Assembly: GCA_015487905.1 (NCBI GenBank) | Contig: WFOX01000219.1 | Location: forward strand, 1 to 6,428 | Direction: 5' to 3' | Length of the DNA stretch: 6,428 bases | Origin: Mariprofundales bacterium | GTDB lineage: Bacteria; Pseudomonadota; Zetaproteobacteria; Mariprofundales; S012-25 | Shown here: piece by piece, positions 1-5,602 of the stretch | How positions within the stretch are numbered: the stretch's first letter is position 1 | Layout of the letters: every line of letters begins with the position of its first letter | Translations under genes and position numbers: made by a program | Notes under the pieces: model-generated | Told to the model about the DNA's origin: nothing | What the model saw: the letters and a program-made list of their open reading frames with translations, nothing else | Databases searched by the model: none

Positions 1-686
1 ATGCCGTGCTGCACCACGCCGATCACAAGCCCGCCGATGAGGTTGATCGCGGTGATGACAAGCCCTGCGATCGCATCGCCGCGCACGAACTTGGCCGCGC
101 CGTCCATTGCGCCATAAAACTCGGCCTCGCGCGCGATCTGCTCGCGGCGCCGGCGCGCCTCCTTCTCATCAATGAGTCCGGCGTTGAGATCGGCGTCAAT
201 GGCCATTTGTTTGCCCGGCATGGCGTCCAAGGTGAAGCGCGCGGCGACCTCGGCCACGCGCGTCGTGCCTTTGGTGATCACGACGAAGTTGATGATGACG
301 AGGATCAAAAACACGACGAGACCCACGACGACATTGCCGCCAACGACAAACTCTCCGAAGCCTTCAATCACATGGCCGGCCGCGGACGGGCCTTCTTGGC
401 CGTGCAAAAGGATGAGACGGGTGGTGGCGACATTGAGCGCAAGCCGGAACAAGGTCGTGAAAAGCAATAGCGACGGGAAGACCGAAAACTCAAGCGGCTT
501 GAGGATGTAAAGCGCGGTGAGCAGCACGAGCACGCCGATCGTGATGTTGGTGGCGAGCAGCACATCCATGAGCCACGAAGGCACGGGCAGCATCATCACG
601 AGCAATGCGCCCAAAAGGCCCGCGGCCAAGAACACATCCGGGCGCTTGGCGAACTGCACGGCGATGGCGGCGGCCTGGGCTTGCAC
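1..686 (-). CDS. flhA: FlhA, flagellar type III export gate protein (N-terminal part, runs off left edge)
   Basis: FlhA is the large inner-membrane protein of the flagellar type III export gate; it forms a ring under the basal body, takes part in proton-driven export, and receives substrates through its cytoplasmic domain. Only the first 228 codons of roughly 690 are present. The visible part has hydrophobic segments at about residues 18-34, 40-62, 115-137 and 205-225. It carries RLALNVATTRLIL (81-93) and the FHIPEP family signature around residues 143-166 (REVAARF-type core, then LDAMPGKQMAID). The sequence ends in VVQHGM, as expected where FlhA continues into its next membrane segments. The start is GTG: it lies immediately after the flhB TAA and has AAAGGAGG six bases upstream. 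The cytoplasmic domain is outside the window. It is the last visible gene of the fliQ-fliR-flhB-flhA operon. Identification is secure. Confidence 0.97.
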   Translation of the reverse strand, partial: MQAQAAAIAVQFAKRPDVFLAAGLLGALLVMMLPVPSWLMDVLLATNITIGVLVLLTALYILKPLEFSVFPSLLLFTTLFRLALNVATTRLILLHGQEGPSAAGHVIEGFGEFVVGGNVVVGLVVFLILVIINFVVITKGTTRVAEVAARFTLDAMPGKQMAIDADLNAGLIDEKEARRRREQIAREAEFYGAMDGAAKFVRGDAIAGLVITAINLIGGLVIGVVQHG

Positions 687-1760
687 TTAGCGCCTCCTTT
701 GCGTGCGGTAGATCTCGGCGAGCAGGATCGCCGCGGCCTCAAAGAGCGCCTCGGGGATCACCTCGCCGACCTTGACAAGGGCATACAAGGATCGTGCCAA
801 TGCGGGCGCCTCGCGCACGGGCACGCCGTGCTGTTCGGCGATTTCGCGGATGCGCTTGGCGAGCTTGCCTTTGCCTTTGGCCACCACGCGCGGTGCGGGG
901 TCGCGAGGCGGGTCGTAGCGCAACGCCACGGCCACATGCACGGGATTGACGACGACGACATCGGCCTTCGGCACATCGGCCATCATGCGCCTGCGCGCAA
1001 GATCCGATTGCACTTGGCGGATGCGGGCGCGGATTTGCGGATCGCCCTCGGTTTCCTTGAGCTCCTCTTTGAGTTCCTGCTTCGTCATGCGCAGCGAGCG
1101 CTCGTGTTCCCAGCGCTGATACAGCCAATCACCAAGCGCAAGCAAGGCGAAAGCGAAGGCGGAGGCCCCCACAAGGGTTGCGGCCATCGCAAGCCAGCCT
1201 TTGAGGGTGGCGCCAAGCGGGGCAAGCGGCGCATGCACGAGCGCGCGCCATGTGCCTGCAAGCACCGCGGCGCTGATCATCCCAAGCACGGTGAGCTTGA
1301 TGAGCGACTTCACAAGCTCCGCCAATGTGCGCAAGGAAAATAGCCGCTTGAGCCCCGCAATCGGGGAGATCCGCTCCAGCTTCGGCGCAAGCGGCGCCGT
1401 GGTGAGCACAGGCCCCGTGATGAGAAACTGCACGAGCACGCCAAGCGCAAGCACGGGCAACACGAACGGCACCGCGGCCTTGCCGATCCATGCAAGCGCT
1501 TGCTTTGCAAGCAGTTGCAAGCCCTCGGGCGTGAAGGACGCCGCAAGCGCGCCCGAAAGCGCCGCGCGCATGGCCTGGGCAAGCGTGTGTGCTGTTAAGG
1601 CGGCGGCCCCCGCAAGCCCGGCCGCGAGCACGAAGTAGGCGATGGCGGTGGCCGGCTCGCGCGTTTGGACGACCTGGCCCTTCTTGCGCGCCTGTTCGCG
1701 GCGCCTTGGGGTGGCCTCTTCGGTGCGTTGCGAGCTATCCGGGCGTTCTTCGTCCGGCAC
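687..1760 (-). CDS. flhB: FlhB, flagellar type III export switch protein
   Basis: FlhB is the export-gate subunit that switches substrate specificity from rod/hook to filament proteins after self-cleavage of its cytoplasmic domain. The 357-residue product is slightly shorter than the roughly 380 of enterobacterial FlhB. The N-terminus has the typical SSQRTEEATPRRREQARKKG stretch (9-28). Four hydrophobic segments follow at about 38-60, 88-112, 148-172 and 188-212. The linker contains MTKQELKEELKETEGDP (225-241) and then the C-terminal domain begins. The cleavage motif reads N-P-V-H at 272-275 within VVVNPVHVAVALRYDP; the usual motif is N-P-T-H. Asn and Pro, needed for cleavage in studied homologues, are kept. 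The start is GTG, 3 bases after the fliR stop, with GGGG six bases upstream as a partial ribosome site. The gene sits between fliR and flhA in the operon. Identification is secure; the Val is the only notable oddity. Confidence 0.97.
   Translation of the reverse strand: MPDEERPDSSQRTEEATPRRREQARKKGQVVQTREPATAIAYFVLAAGLAGAAALTAHTLAQAMRAALSGALAASFTPEGLQLLAKQALAWIGKAAVPFVLPVLALGVLVQFLITGPVLTTAPLAPKLERISPIAGLKRLFSLRTLAELVKSLIKLTVLGMISAAVLAGTWRALVHAPLAPLGATLKGWLAMAATLVGASAFAFALLALGDWLYQRWEHERSLRMTKQELKEELKETEGDPQIRARIRQVQSDLARRRMMADVPKADVVVVNPVHVAVALRYDPPRDPAPRVVAKGKGKLAKRIREIAEQHGVPVREAPALARSLYALVKVGEVIPEALFEAAAILLAEIYRTQRRR
693..700 (-). promoter_or_regulatory. Strong Shine-Dalgarno for flhA, inside the end of flhB
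   Basis: On the minus strand the bases read AAAGGAGG, six bases before the flhA GTG at 686-684. They are also part of the codons for the C-terminal Gln-Arg-Arg of FlhB. The site decides the GTG start and implies translational coupling, because the flhB stop and flhA start are directly adjacent (TAAGTG). Confidence 0.85.
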
Positions 1761-1763
1761 GGC

Positions 1764-2534
1764 TTACCCCGCAAGCCAGCCCAGCGCCCAGCGCCCGTGC
1801 ATGTGCCATGCCTGCAAAAGGGCGGCGGCAAGCGCGGGCAAGGCAAGCGCAAGGCTCCAAAGCCCGATGGCGGTGGTGAGCGGAAAGGCGAGAAAGAACA
1901 CCTGAATCTGCGGCGCTGCGCGCGCAAGCAGCCCAAGCGCCAAGTAAATCAACAGAAGAAGGCCGAGCACGGGCGCAGCAAGCCGAAGCGCGAGCGAAAA
2001 CACGCTGGATGCGAGCTGCACGAGATCGCCCGCATGCGCAAGCGGCCAGGGGGCGCCAGGCGGGAGCATCTGCAACGATTGCACAAGCCCCACGAACACC
2101 TCGCGATGGCCGCCGAATGCGATCCACGCCGTGAAGGCGAAGGTGGAGGCAAGCTCAGCCACAAGTCCCGTTTGTGCGCGTGCTTCGGGATCCAAGGTGG
2201 CGGCGATGGCAAGCCCCATCTGCATGCCCGCGAGTTGGCCGGCAAGATGCGCAGCCGCAAGCGCCAGGCGCAGGACGAGCGCCGCCCCTGCGCCCAAGAG
2301 CAGCTCGCGCAAGGCCGCCAGCGCCCAGCCCAACGCGGAAGAGGGAAGCGCGGGCACGGGTGCAAGTGGCAGCAGCATGAGCGTGAGCGCGGCCACAAGC
2401 CCTGCTTTGACGGGCACGGGCACGAGCGGATGCCCGATGCCGGGAGCCAGCAACACGAGGCTGCCTACGCGAAGGAGCACGAGCATGGCCACGGCCACGC
2501 GCTCCGGCGAAAACCACAGCACGAGTTCCTTCAT
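1764..2534 (-). CDS. fliR: FliR, flagellar export gate membrane protein
   Basis: FliR is a polytopic subunit of the FliPQR core of the flagellar export channel in the inner membrane. The 256-residue product matches the usual length of about 260. It is almost entirely hydrophobic, with some six segments (about 12-32, 40-60, 66-95, 125-150, 175-205 and 210-240). Recognisable FliR features are the N-terminal RVGSLVLLAPGIG (22-34), the VPVPVKAGLVAALTLMLLP stretch (38-56), GQLAGMQMGLAIAATLDP (98-115), and the C-terminal AAPQIQVFFLAFPL (217-230). The ATG overlaps the fliQ TGA by four bases (ATGA) and has no clear Shine-Dalgarno, so translation is probably coupled to fliQ. flhB follows after 3 bases. 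Identification is secure from the motifs and from its place between fliQ and flhB. Confidence 0.95.
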   Translation of the reverse strand: MKELVLWFSPERVAVAMLVLLRVGSLVLLAPGIGHPLVPVPVKAGLVAALTLMLLPLAPVPALPSSALGWALAALRELLLGAGAALVLRLALAAAHLAGQLAGMQMGLAIAATLDPEARAQTGLVAELASTFAFTAWIAFGGHREVFVGLVQSLQMLPPGAPWPLAHAGDLVQLASSVFSLALRLAAPVLGLLLLIYLALGLLARAAPQIQVFFLAFPLTTAIGLWSLALALPALAAALLQAWHMHGRWALGWLAG

Positions 2535-2800
2535 CGCACAAGCGCGAGCACGGCGTCAAAGCTTTCGCGCGCGAAGTGCATGAGTGTTTCCGTCATCCAA
2601 GGAAGCGCCACCAGCGCCGCCACGAACACGGCCACGATCTTGGGCACGAAGGCAAGCGTCATCTCTTGCAGTTGCGTGATGGCTTGCAACAGCGAGATCA
2701 CAACGCCCACAACAAGCGCGGCGACGAGCATCGGCGCGCTCACGAGCAGCGCCGTAAACAGCGCTTTTTCAGCGAAGGCGATCGCGAAATCCGGCGTCAT
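2531..2800 (-). CDS. fliQ: FliQ, flagellar export gate small membrane protein
   Basis: FliQ is a small two-helix subunit that packs around FliP and FliR in the export channel. The 89-residue product has the normal length. Two hydrophobic helices lie at about 12-38 and 50-72, joined by the conserved loop SLLQAITQLQEMTLAFVPKI (36-55), which is diagnostic of the FliQ/SpaQ family. The ATG start aligns with the usual FliQ N-terminus (MTPDFAIAFAEKAL). No convincing Shine-Dalgarno precedes it. It is the first gene of the operon; the next gene upstream is the divergent pgi, so the common fliP-fliQ adjacency is broken here. A sigma-54-type promoter lies immediately upstream, consistent with flagellar class control. 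Confidence 0.95.
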   Translation of the reverse strand: MTPDFAIAFAEKALFTALLVSAPMLVAALVVGVVISLLQAITQLQEMTLAFVPKIVAVFVAALVALPWMTETLMHFARESFDAVLALVR

Positions 2801-2810
2801 GTCCGGAAGG

Positions 2811-2828
2811 AAGCAATCCCGATGCCAA
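2811..2828 (-). promoter_or_regulatory. Candidate sigma-54 (RpoN) promoter for fliQ-fliR-flhB-flhA
   Basis: Read on the minus strand the site is TTGGCATCGGGATTGCTT. It has the invariant GG (-24) and GC (-12) exactly ten bases apart and matches YTGGCACG-N4-TTGCW at all defined positions except two (C and G after TGGCA). Sigma-54 promoters with enhancer-binding activators commonly drive export-gate genes in polar-flagellated Gammaproteobacteria. Counting from the -12 element, transcription would begin within a base or two of the fliQ ATG, which leaves almost no leader. That is unusual and is the main doubt about the call. Confidence 0.6.
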
Positions 2829-2837
2829 CTTCTGCGA

Positions 2838-2867
2838 TTGGGCGCAACTCGCCTTGGGCGCTAAACT
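2838..2867 (+). promoter_or_regulatory. Weak sigma-70-like promoter candidate for pgi
   Basis: TTGGGC (2838-2843) and TAAACT (2862-2867) are separated by 18 bases. Each hexamer matches the consensus only partly. A start about seven bases after the -10 would fall at or next to the ATG at 2875, giving a leaderless pgi transcript, which fits the absence of a Shine-Dalgarno. The evidence is modest; the call rests mainly on the position between divergent genes. Confidence 0.3.
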
Positions 2868-2874
2868 TGCCGCC

Positions 2875-4395
2875 ATGCCTGGGGAGGCATTGGAGGATCT
2901 TGCAAGCGCGCTTGCGCCGCATCTTGCGCGGCACCGCGCCCATGCCCATCTCGCTCAAGATTTCCGGCTTTCGTGGCGCGATTGGTGCGTGGATCTTTCG
3001 CGCGCGCGCTGGGATCGCGAGGTCTTGGCGGCGCTTTTGCGGTTGCTTGCCACGCGCGGGTTTGCGCGCAAGCGGGATGCGCTTTTTGCAGGTGAGCCTG
3101 TCAATCGCAGCGAAAAGCGCGCGGCCTTGCACATCGCCCTGCGCGCAGCACCTGAGGAGCTTGAAGGTGCTGCGGCCGAAGCAGCAAAAGCCGCTCTTGC
3201 TGCGCGCAAGCAGATGCTTGCGGCCGTGCGCGCATTGCGCGCGGGAAAGCTCAAGGGCTTTGCGGGCGCACCGCTTGCTGAGATCGTGCATGTGGGTTGG
3301 GGCGGCTCCGAGCTGGGGCCGCGGCTTGTGTATGACGCCTTTGCGGACGCGGCGCGCTTGCCCGTCTTTTTCTGGAACGCGGCCGATCCCGTGGCCCGCG
3401 ATCGCTTGTTGGCGGGGTTAGATGCGCCGCGCACCTTGTTCGTGCTCGTCTCCAAATCCGGCACCACCGAAGAGGTGCATTGGGCGCGAGAGGAGGCGCT
3501 TGCGTGGCTTGCCGCGCAAGGGTGCCCTGCGGAGCAGTTGCATCGCCACTTTTGGATCGTCTCCGCCCATCCGGAGCGTCTTGCCACAGGACCGCTTGCC
3601 AAGGCGCGCACATTCCCCCTTTGGGATTGGGTGGGCGGCAGGTTTTCGCTTTGGAGCAGCGTTTCCGTTGCGGTGGCGGCGGCGCTGGGCGAAGAGTTGT
3701 TTGCGGCGCTGCTTGCTGGCGCGCGTGCGATGGATCGACACTTTCTCACGGCACCGCTTGAGGAAAACCTTCCCGTGGTTTTGGGCTTGATGAGCGCTTG
3801 GCATCGGCTTTTGGGGATTCCGACGCGCGCCGTGTTCGCCTACGACATTCGCCTGCGCTGGTTCGTGGAACACTTGCAGCAGCTTGAGATGGAAAGCCTT
3901 GGCAAAGGCGTGGATGAGGAAGGAATGCCGCTTGCGCATGCGCCTTGCGCGGTCGTTTGGGGTGGGGTGGGCACGCGTGCAGAGCATGCGGTGTTTCAAT
4001 GGCTGCATCAGGCCCCGGAGCTTGCCGCCGTGGAGCTTTTGGGCGTGGCGCAAAGCCCCGAGCAGCGGCTATTGCTCGCGCATTTGCTCGGACAAGCGGA
4101 GGCGCTTTGGCACGGCAATGGCGAGATCCCTCGTTATGCGCATTGCCCGGGCGGAAGGCCCGTGAGCGTGCTGCTTTTGCCGCGCTTGGATGCCTTTGCG
4201 CTTGGCGCGCTTATTGCGCTTTTTGAGCATCGCGTGTTCGTGCAGGCCGTGCTGTTCGGCATCAATCCCTTTGATCAATGGGGTGTTGAGCTTGGAAAGC
4301 GCGCAGCCCGCCGCTTTGCCAAGGCGCTTGCGGGGGGAGAAACGGCCGATGATCCGCTTGTGGATTGGATCCGCCGGAGCCTGCGCATGCGATGA
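2875..4395 (+). CDS. pgi: Glucose-6-phosphate isomerase
   Basis: This cytosolic enzyme interconverts glucose 6-phosphate and fructose 6-phosphate in glycolysis and gluconeogenesis. The 506-residue product is somewhat shorter than E. coli Pgi (about 550). Family landmarks occur in order: NRSEKRAALHIALR (77-90), GWGGSELGPRLV (141-152), the phosphate-binding SKSGTTEE (193-200), DWVGGRFSLWSSVS (251-264), MESLGKGVDEEG (339-350), GTRAEHAVFQWLHQ (366-379), and FGINPFDQWGVELGK (461-475). Expected active-site residues are present by motif alignment: Arg256, Glu340, His371 and Lys475. Small deviations are Trp in GWGGSELG where Ile is usual, and SKSGTT instead of the enterobacterial SKTFTT. The ATG at 2875 is chosen; an in-frame TTG at 2854 would add seven residues. 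Neither start has a ribosome site. The gene is divergent from fliQ and ends 8 bases before the promoter of the CRISPR genes. Apart from position, nothing links it to them. Confidence 0.95.
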   Translation: MPGEALEDLASALAPHLARHRAHAHLAQDFRLSWRDWCVDLSRARWDREVLAALLRLLATRGFARKRDALFAGEPVNRSEKRAALHIALRAAPEELEGAAAEAAKAALAARKQMLAAVRALRAGKLKGFAGAPLAEIVHVGWGGSELGPRLVYDAFADAARLPVFFWNAADPVARDRLLAGLDAPRTLFVLVSKSGTTEEVHWAREEALAWLAAQGCPAEQLHRHFWIVSAHPERLATGPLAKARTFPLWDWVGGRFSLWSSVSVAVAAALGEELFAALLAGARAMDRHFLTAPLEENLPVVLGLMSAWHRLLGIPTRAVFAYDIRLRWFVEHLQQLEMESLGKGVDEEGMPLAHAPCAVVWGGVGTRAEHAVFQWLHQAPELAAVELLGVAQSPEQRLLLAHLLGQAEALWHGNGEIPRYAHCPGGRPVSVLLLPRLDAFALGALIALFEHRVFVQAVLFGINPFDQWGVELGKRAARRFAKALAGGETADDPLVDWIRRSLRMR

Positions 4396-4397
4396 AT
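4389..4397 (+). repeat. Upstream copy of the GCGATGAAT direct repeat (possible operator half-site)
   Basis: GCGATGAAT here, overlapping the pgi stop codon, recurs exactly at 4411-4419 in the spacer of the next promoter. The copies are 22 bases apart, about two helical turns, so a protein could contact both on the same DNA face. The second copy is the left arm of a near-palindrome. Two nine-base copies could also be chance, since ATGA is fixed here by the end of pgi. Confidence 0.35.
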
Positions 4398-4403
4398 CAG
4401 GGC

Positions 4404-4432
4404 TTGACGCGCGATGAATGCGCGTTCATAGT
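4404..4432 (+). promoter_or_regulatory. Sigma-70-type promoter of the CRISPR-associated genes
   Basis: The -35 is TTGACG (4404-4409, five of six consensus bases) and the -10 is CATAGT (4427-4432, four of six), with the ideal 17-base spacer. Transcription should start near 4439, giving a leader of about 18 bases that contains the ribosome site at 4446-4453. The promoter begins 8 bases after the pgi stop, so the CRISPR genes can be expressed independently of pgi. No terminator hairpin separates them from pgi read-through. Confidence 0.7.
4414..4429. promoter_or_regulatory. Candidate operator: near-palindrome in the CRISPR gene promoter
   Basis: ATGAATGCGCGTTCAT is a 16-base inverted repeat with five-base perfect arms (ATGAA/TTCAT), a GCGC centre and a single mismatched pair. 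It fills most of the spacer and covers the first half of the -10 box, so a bound protein would block RNA polymerase. The gene it controls encodes a protein with an apparent winged-helix domain, so autoregulation is the simplest hypothesis. Binding is inferred, not shown. Confidence 0.45.
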
Positions 4433-4445
4433 GTCCGCCGTTTCC

Positions 4446-4453
4446 GGGGAGGG
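4446..4453 (+). promoter_or_regulatory. Ribosome binding site that fixes the CARF gene start
   Basis: GGGGAGGG lies three bases before the ATG at 4457 as read (its GGAG core is about six bases away). It supports that start rather than the in-frame ATG at 4418, which overlaps the promoter region upstream of the likely transcription start and could not be on the mRNA. Confidence 0.75.
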
Positions 4454-4456
4454 TGC

Positions 4457-5602
4457 ATGGCGGAGTCTTCGGAGCCTCGGAAGCGCTGGGTGCTTTTGGC
4501 CGTCGTCGGCCAATCTCCGCAAGTGATCACGGAAACGATCTATGCGCTTGCGCGGGAAAAGACGCCCGTGCAGGTGCATCGCGTGGTTGCGCTTACCACA
4601 AGCGTGGGCGCGCGCAAGCTGCGCGAGACCTTGCAAGAGCAAGGATGGCTTGCGCGGCTTTGCGCGGATTGGGGGATTCCGCCGCCGGCGCTGGAGGTAT
4701 GCGAGGTGCGCAGCGCCGCAGGCAAGCCGCTAAAGGACATCGTGTCCGAAGAAGACCACTTTGCTTTGGCCGATGCCTGCATCCATTGGATGCGCAAGCT
4801 CACGAACGATCCGGATTGCCGGGTGCATGCCTCCATCGCCGGCGGGCGCAAAACGATGAGCTTCTTTTTGGGCTATGCATTCGGGCTTTTTGCGCGCGAG
4901 GAGGATCGGCTCAGCCATGTGCTCGTGGATCCAGCAGTGGAAGGCCATCCCGAGTTCTTCTACCCGCCGCCTAAACCGAAGACCCTGCGCACGCGCGATG
5001 GGGACGAGATAGACGTCTCCAAGGTAGAGGTGCGGCTTGCCGAGATTCCGGTGCTGCGCCTGCGCGAGCGCTTACCCGCCAATGTGTTTGCAGGCGATTA
5101 CGACTACCGCAAAACCTTGGCGCTTGCCGAGGCGGCGCAAACCAGGCCTTGGCTGGAAGTGCGGCATGAGCAGCGCACGATCGTCTGCAATGGTGTGCCC
5201 GTGCAGTTGGAGCCGGCCCTCTTTGCGATCTATTGCGTGCTGCTTGCGCGCGGGCAGAAGGGGTGCTGGCCGGGCGGCAAGGTGGATCCGATCCGCTGGG
5301 ATGAGTTCGTCGTGTGGTATCCGGGAAGCGAGGCAAGCGGCTATGCGGAGCGATTGCGCGAGCGCGCGTTTCAGGGGTTTTTGGGCATGGATACGCTGGA
5401 TCCCGCGCGCTTTGCCGAATACCGCTCGCGCATCAATGCGCGGCTTGGGCAGGAACTCGGCGAGGCGGGCGCCGAGCCGTTTCAGATCGTGGAAATCACA
5501 GGCAAGGACGGCCAGGCGCGTTTTCGCATCGCGGGGATAGATCCCAAGCTTGTGAAGCTTGAGCCAGCGCAAGGGCGTCGGGAGGTTGGCGCGCGATGCT
5601 GA
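4457..5602 (+). CDS. CARF-domain CRISPR-associated protein, NE0113/ring-nuclease type, with C-terminal winged helix
   Basis: The 381-residue product begins with a CARF-like Rossmann domain (about 10-175). This contains VLLAVVGQSPQVITETIYAL (12-31) and SIAGGRKTMSFFLGYAFGLF (126-145), the two ligand-loop motifs typical of CARF proteins; the first strongly resembles the Cas_NE0113 family (TIGR02584/Pfam). Members relate to Sso2081-type ring nucleases that bind and cleave cyclic tetra-adenylate; by analogy Ser20 and Lys132 are the candidate catalytic residues. There is no HEPN R-x4-6-H RNase domain. Instead residues about 232-362 look like an OmpR-type winged helix: IVCNGVPVQLEPALFAIYCV (242-261) resembles its N-terminal strands and first helix, and YRSRINARLGQELG (322-335) followed by IVEITGKDGQARFRI resembles its recognition helix and wing. 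The protein is therefore probably a cyclic-oligoadenylate sensor, ring nuclease, regulator, or some combination. It has its own promoter and overlaps the Cas6 gene by 7 bases. Family placement is confident; the biochemical role is inferred. Confidence 0.85.
   Translation: MAESSEPRKRWVLLAVVGQSPQVITETIYALAREKTPVQVHRVVALTTSVGARKLRETLQEQGWLARLCADWGIPPPALEVCEVRSAAGKPLKDIVSEEDHFALADACIHWMRKLTNDPDCRVHASIAGGRKTMSFFLGYAFGLFAREEDRLSHVLVDPAVEGHPEFFYPPPKPKTLRTRDGDEIDVSKVEVRLAEIPVLRLRERLPANVFAGDYDYRKTLALAEAAQTRPWLEVRHEQRTIVCNGVPVQLEPALFAIYCVLLARGQKGCWPGGKVDPIRWDEFVVWYPGSEASGYAERLRERAFQGFLGMDTLDPARFAEYRSRINARLGQELGEAGAEPFQIVEITGKDGQARFRIAGIDPKLVKLEPAQGRREVGARC
5580..5585 (+). promoter_or_regulatory. Ribosome binding site for the Cas6 gene
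   Basis: GGGAGG lies ten bases before the ATG at 5596, inside the end of the CARF gene. The spacing is slightly long but acceptable. It supports the start that overlaps the CARF gene stop and suggests the two proteins are made from one transcript. Confidence 0.5.

Noticed and set aside
681..1343. A 220-codon open frame on the plus strand opposite flhB
   Set aside because: It is an antisense shadow with biased composition (His, Gly, Arg), no ribosome site and no family resemblance.
1000..2800. Frequent GCAAGC hexamers as a possible DNA uptake sequence
   Set aside because: They follow the coding sense strand and frame (Leu CTT then Ala GC) and flip orientation with gene direction, so codon context explains them better.
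1665..2864. A 399-codon open frame on the plus strand, opposite fliR and the start of flhB
   Set aside because: Its product is a low-complexity string rich in Arg, His, Lys, Gln and Gly with no recognisable domain. It is antisense to two secure flagellar genes and is an expected by-product of GC-rich coding DNA.
2955..4053. Long minus-strand open frames opposite pgi
   Set aside because: Pgi matches its family across the whole span; the antisense products are Ser/Arg/Ala-rich and show no domain.
4418..4456. Longer CARF protein starting at the ATG at 4418
   Set aside because: That ATG lies between the -35 and -10 boxes, upstream of the likely transcript start, and has no ribosome site; the ATG at 4457 has GGGGAGGG before it.
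4396..4456. A CRISPR repeat or terminator hairpin in the gap after pgi
   Set aside because: There is no repeat-spacer periodicity, and the only dyad is short, lacks a T-run and sits inside a good promoter.
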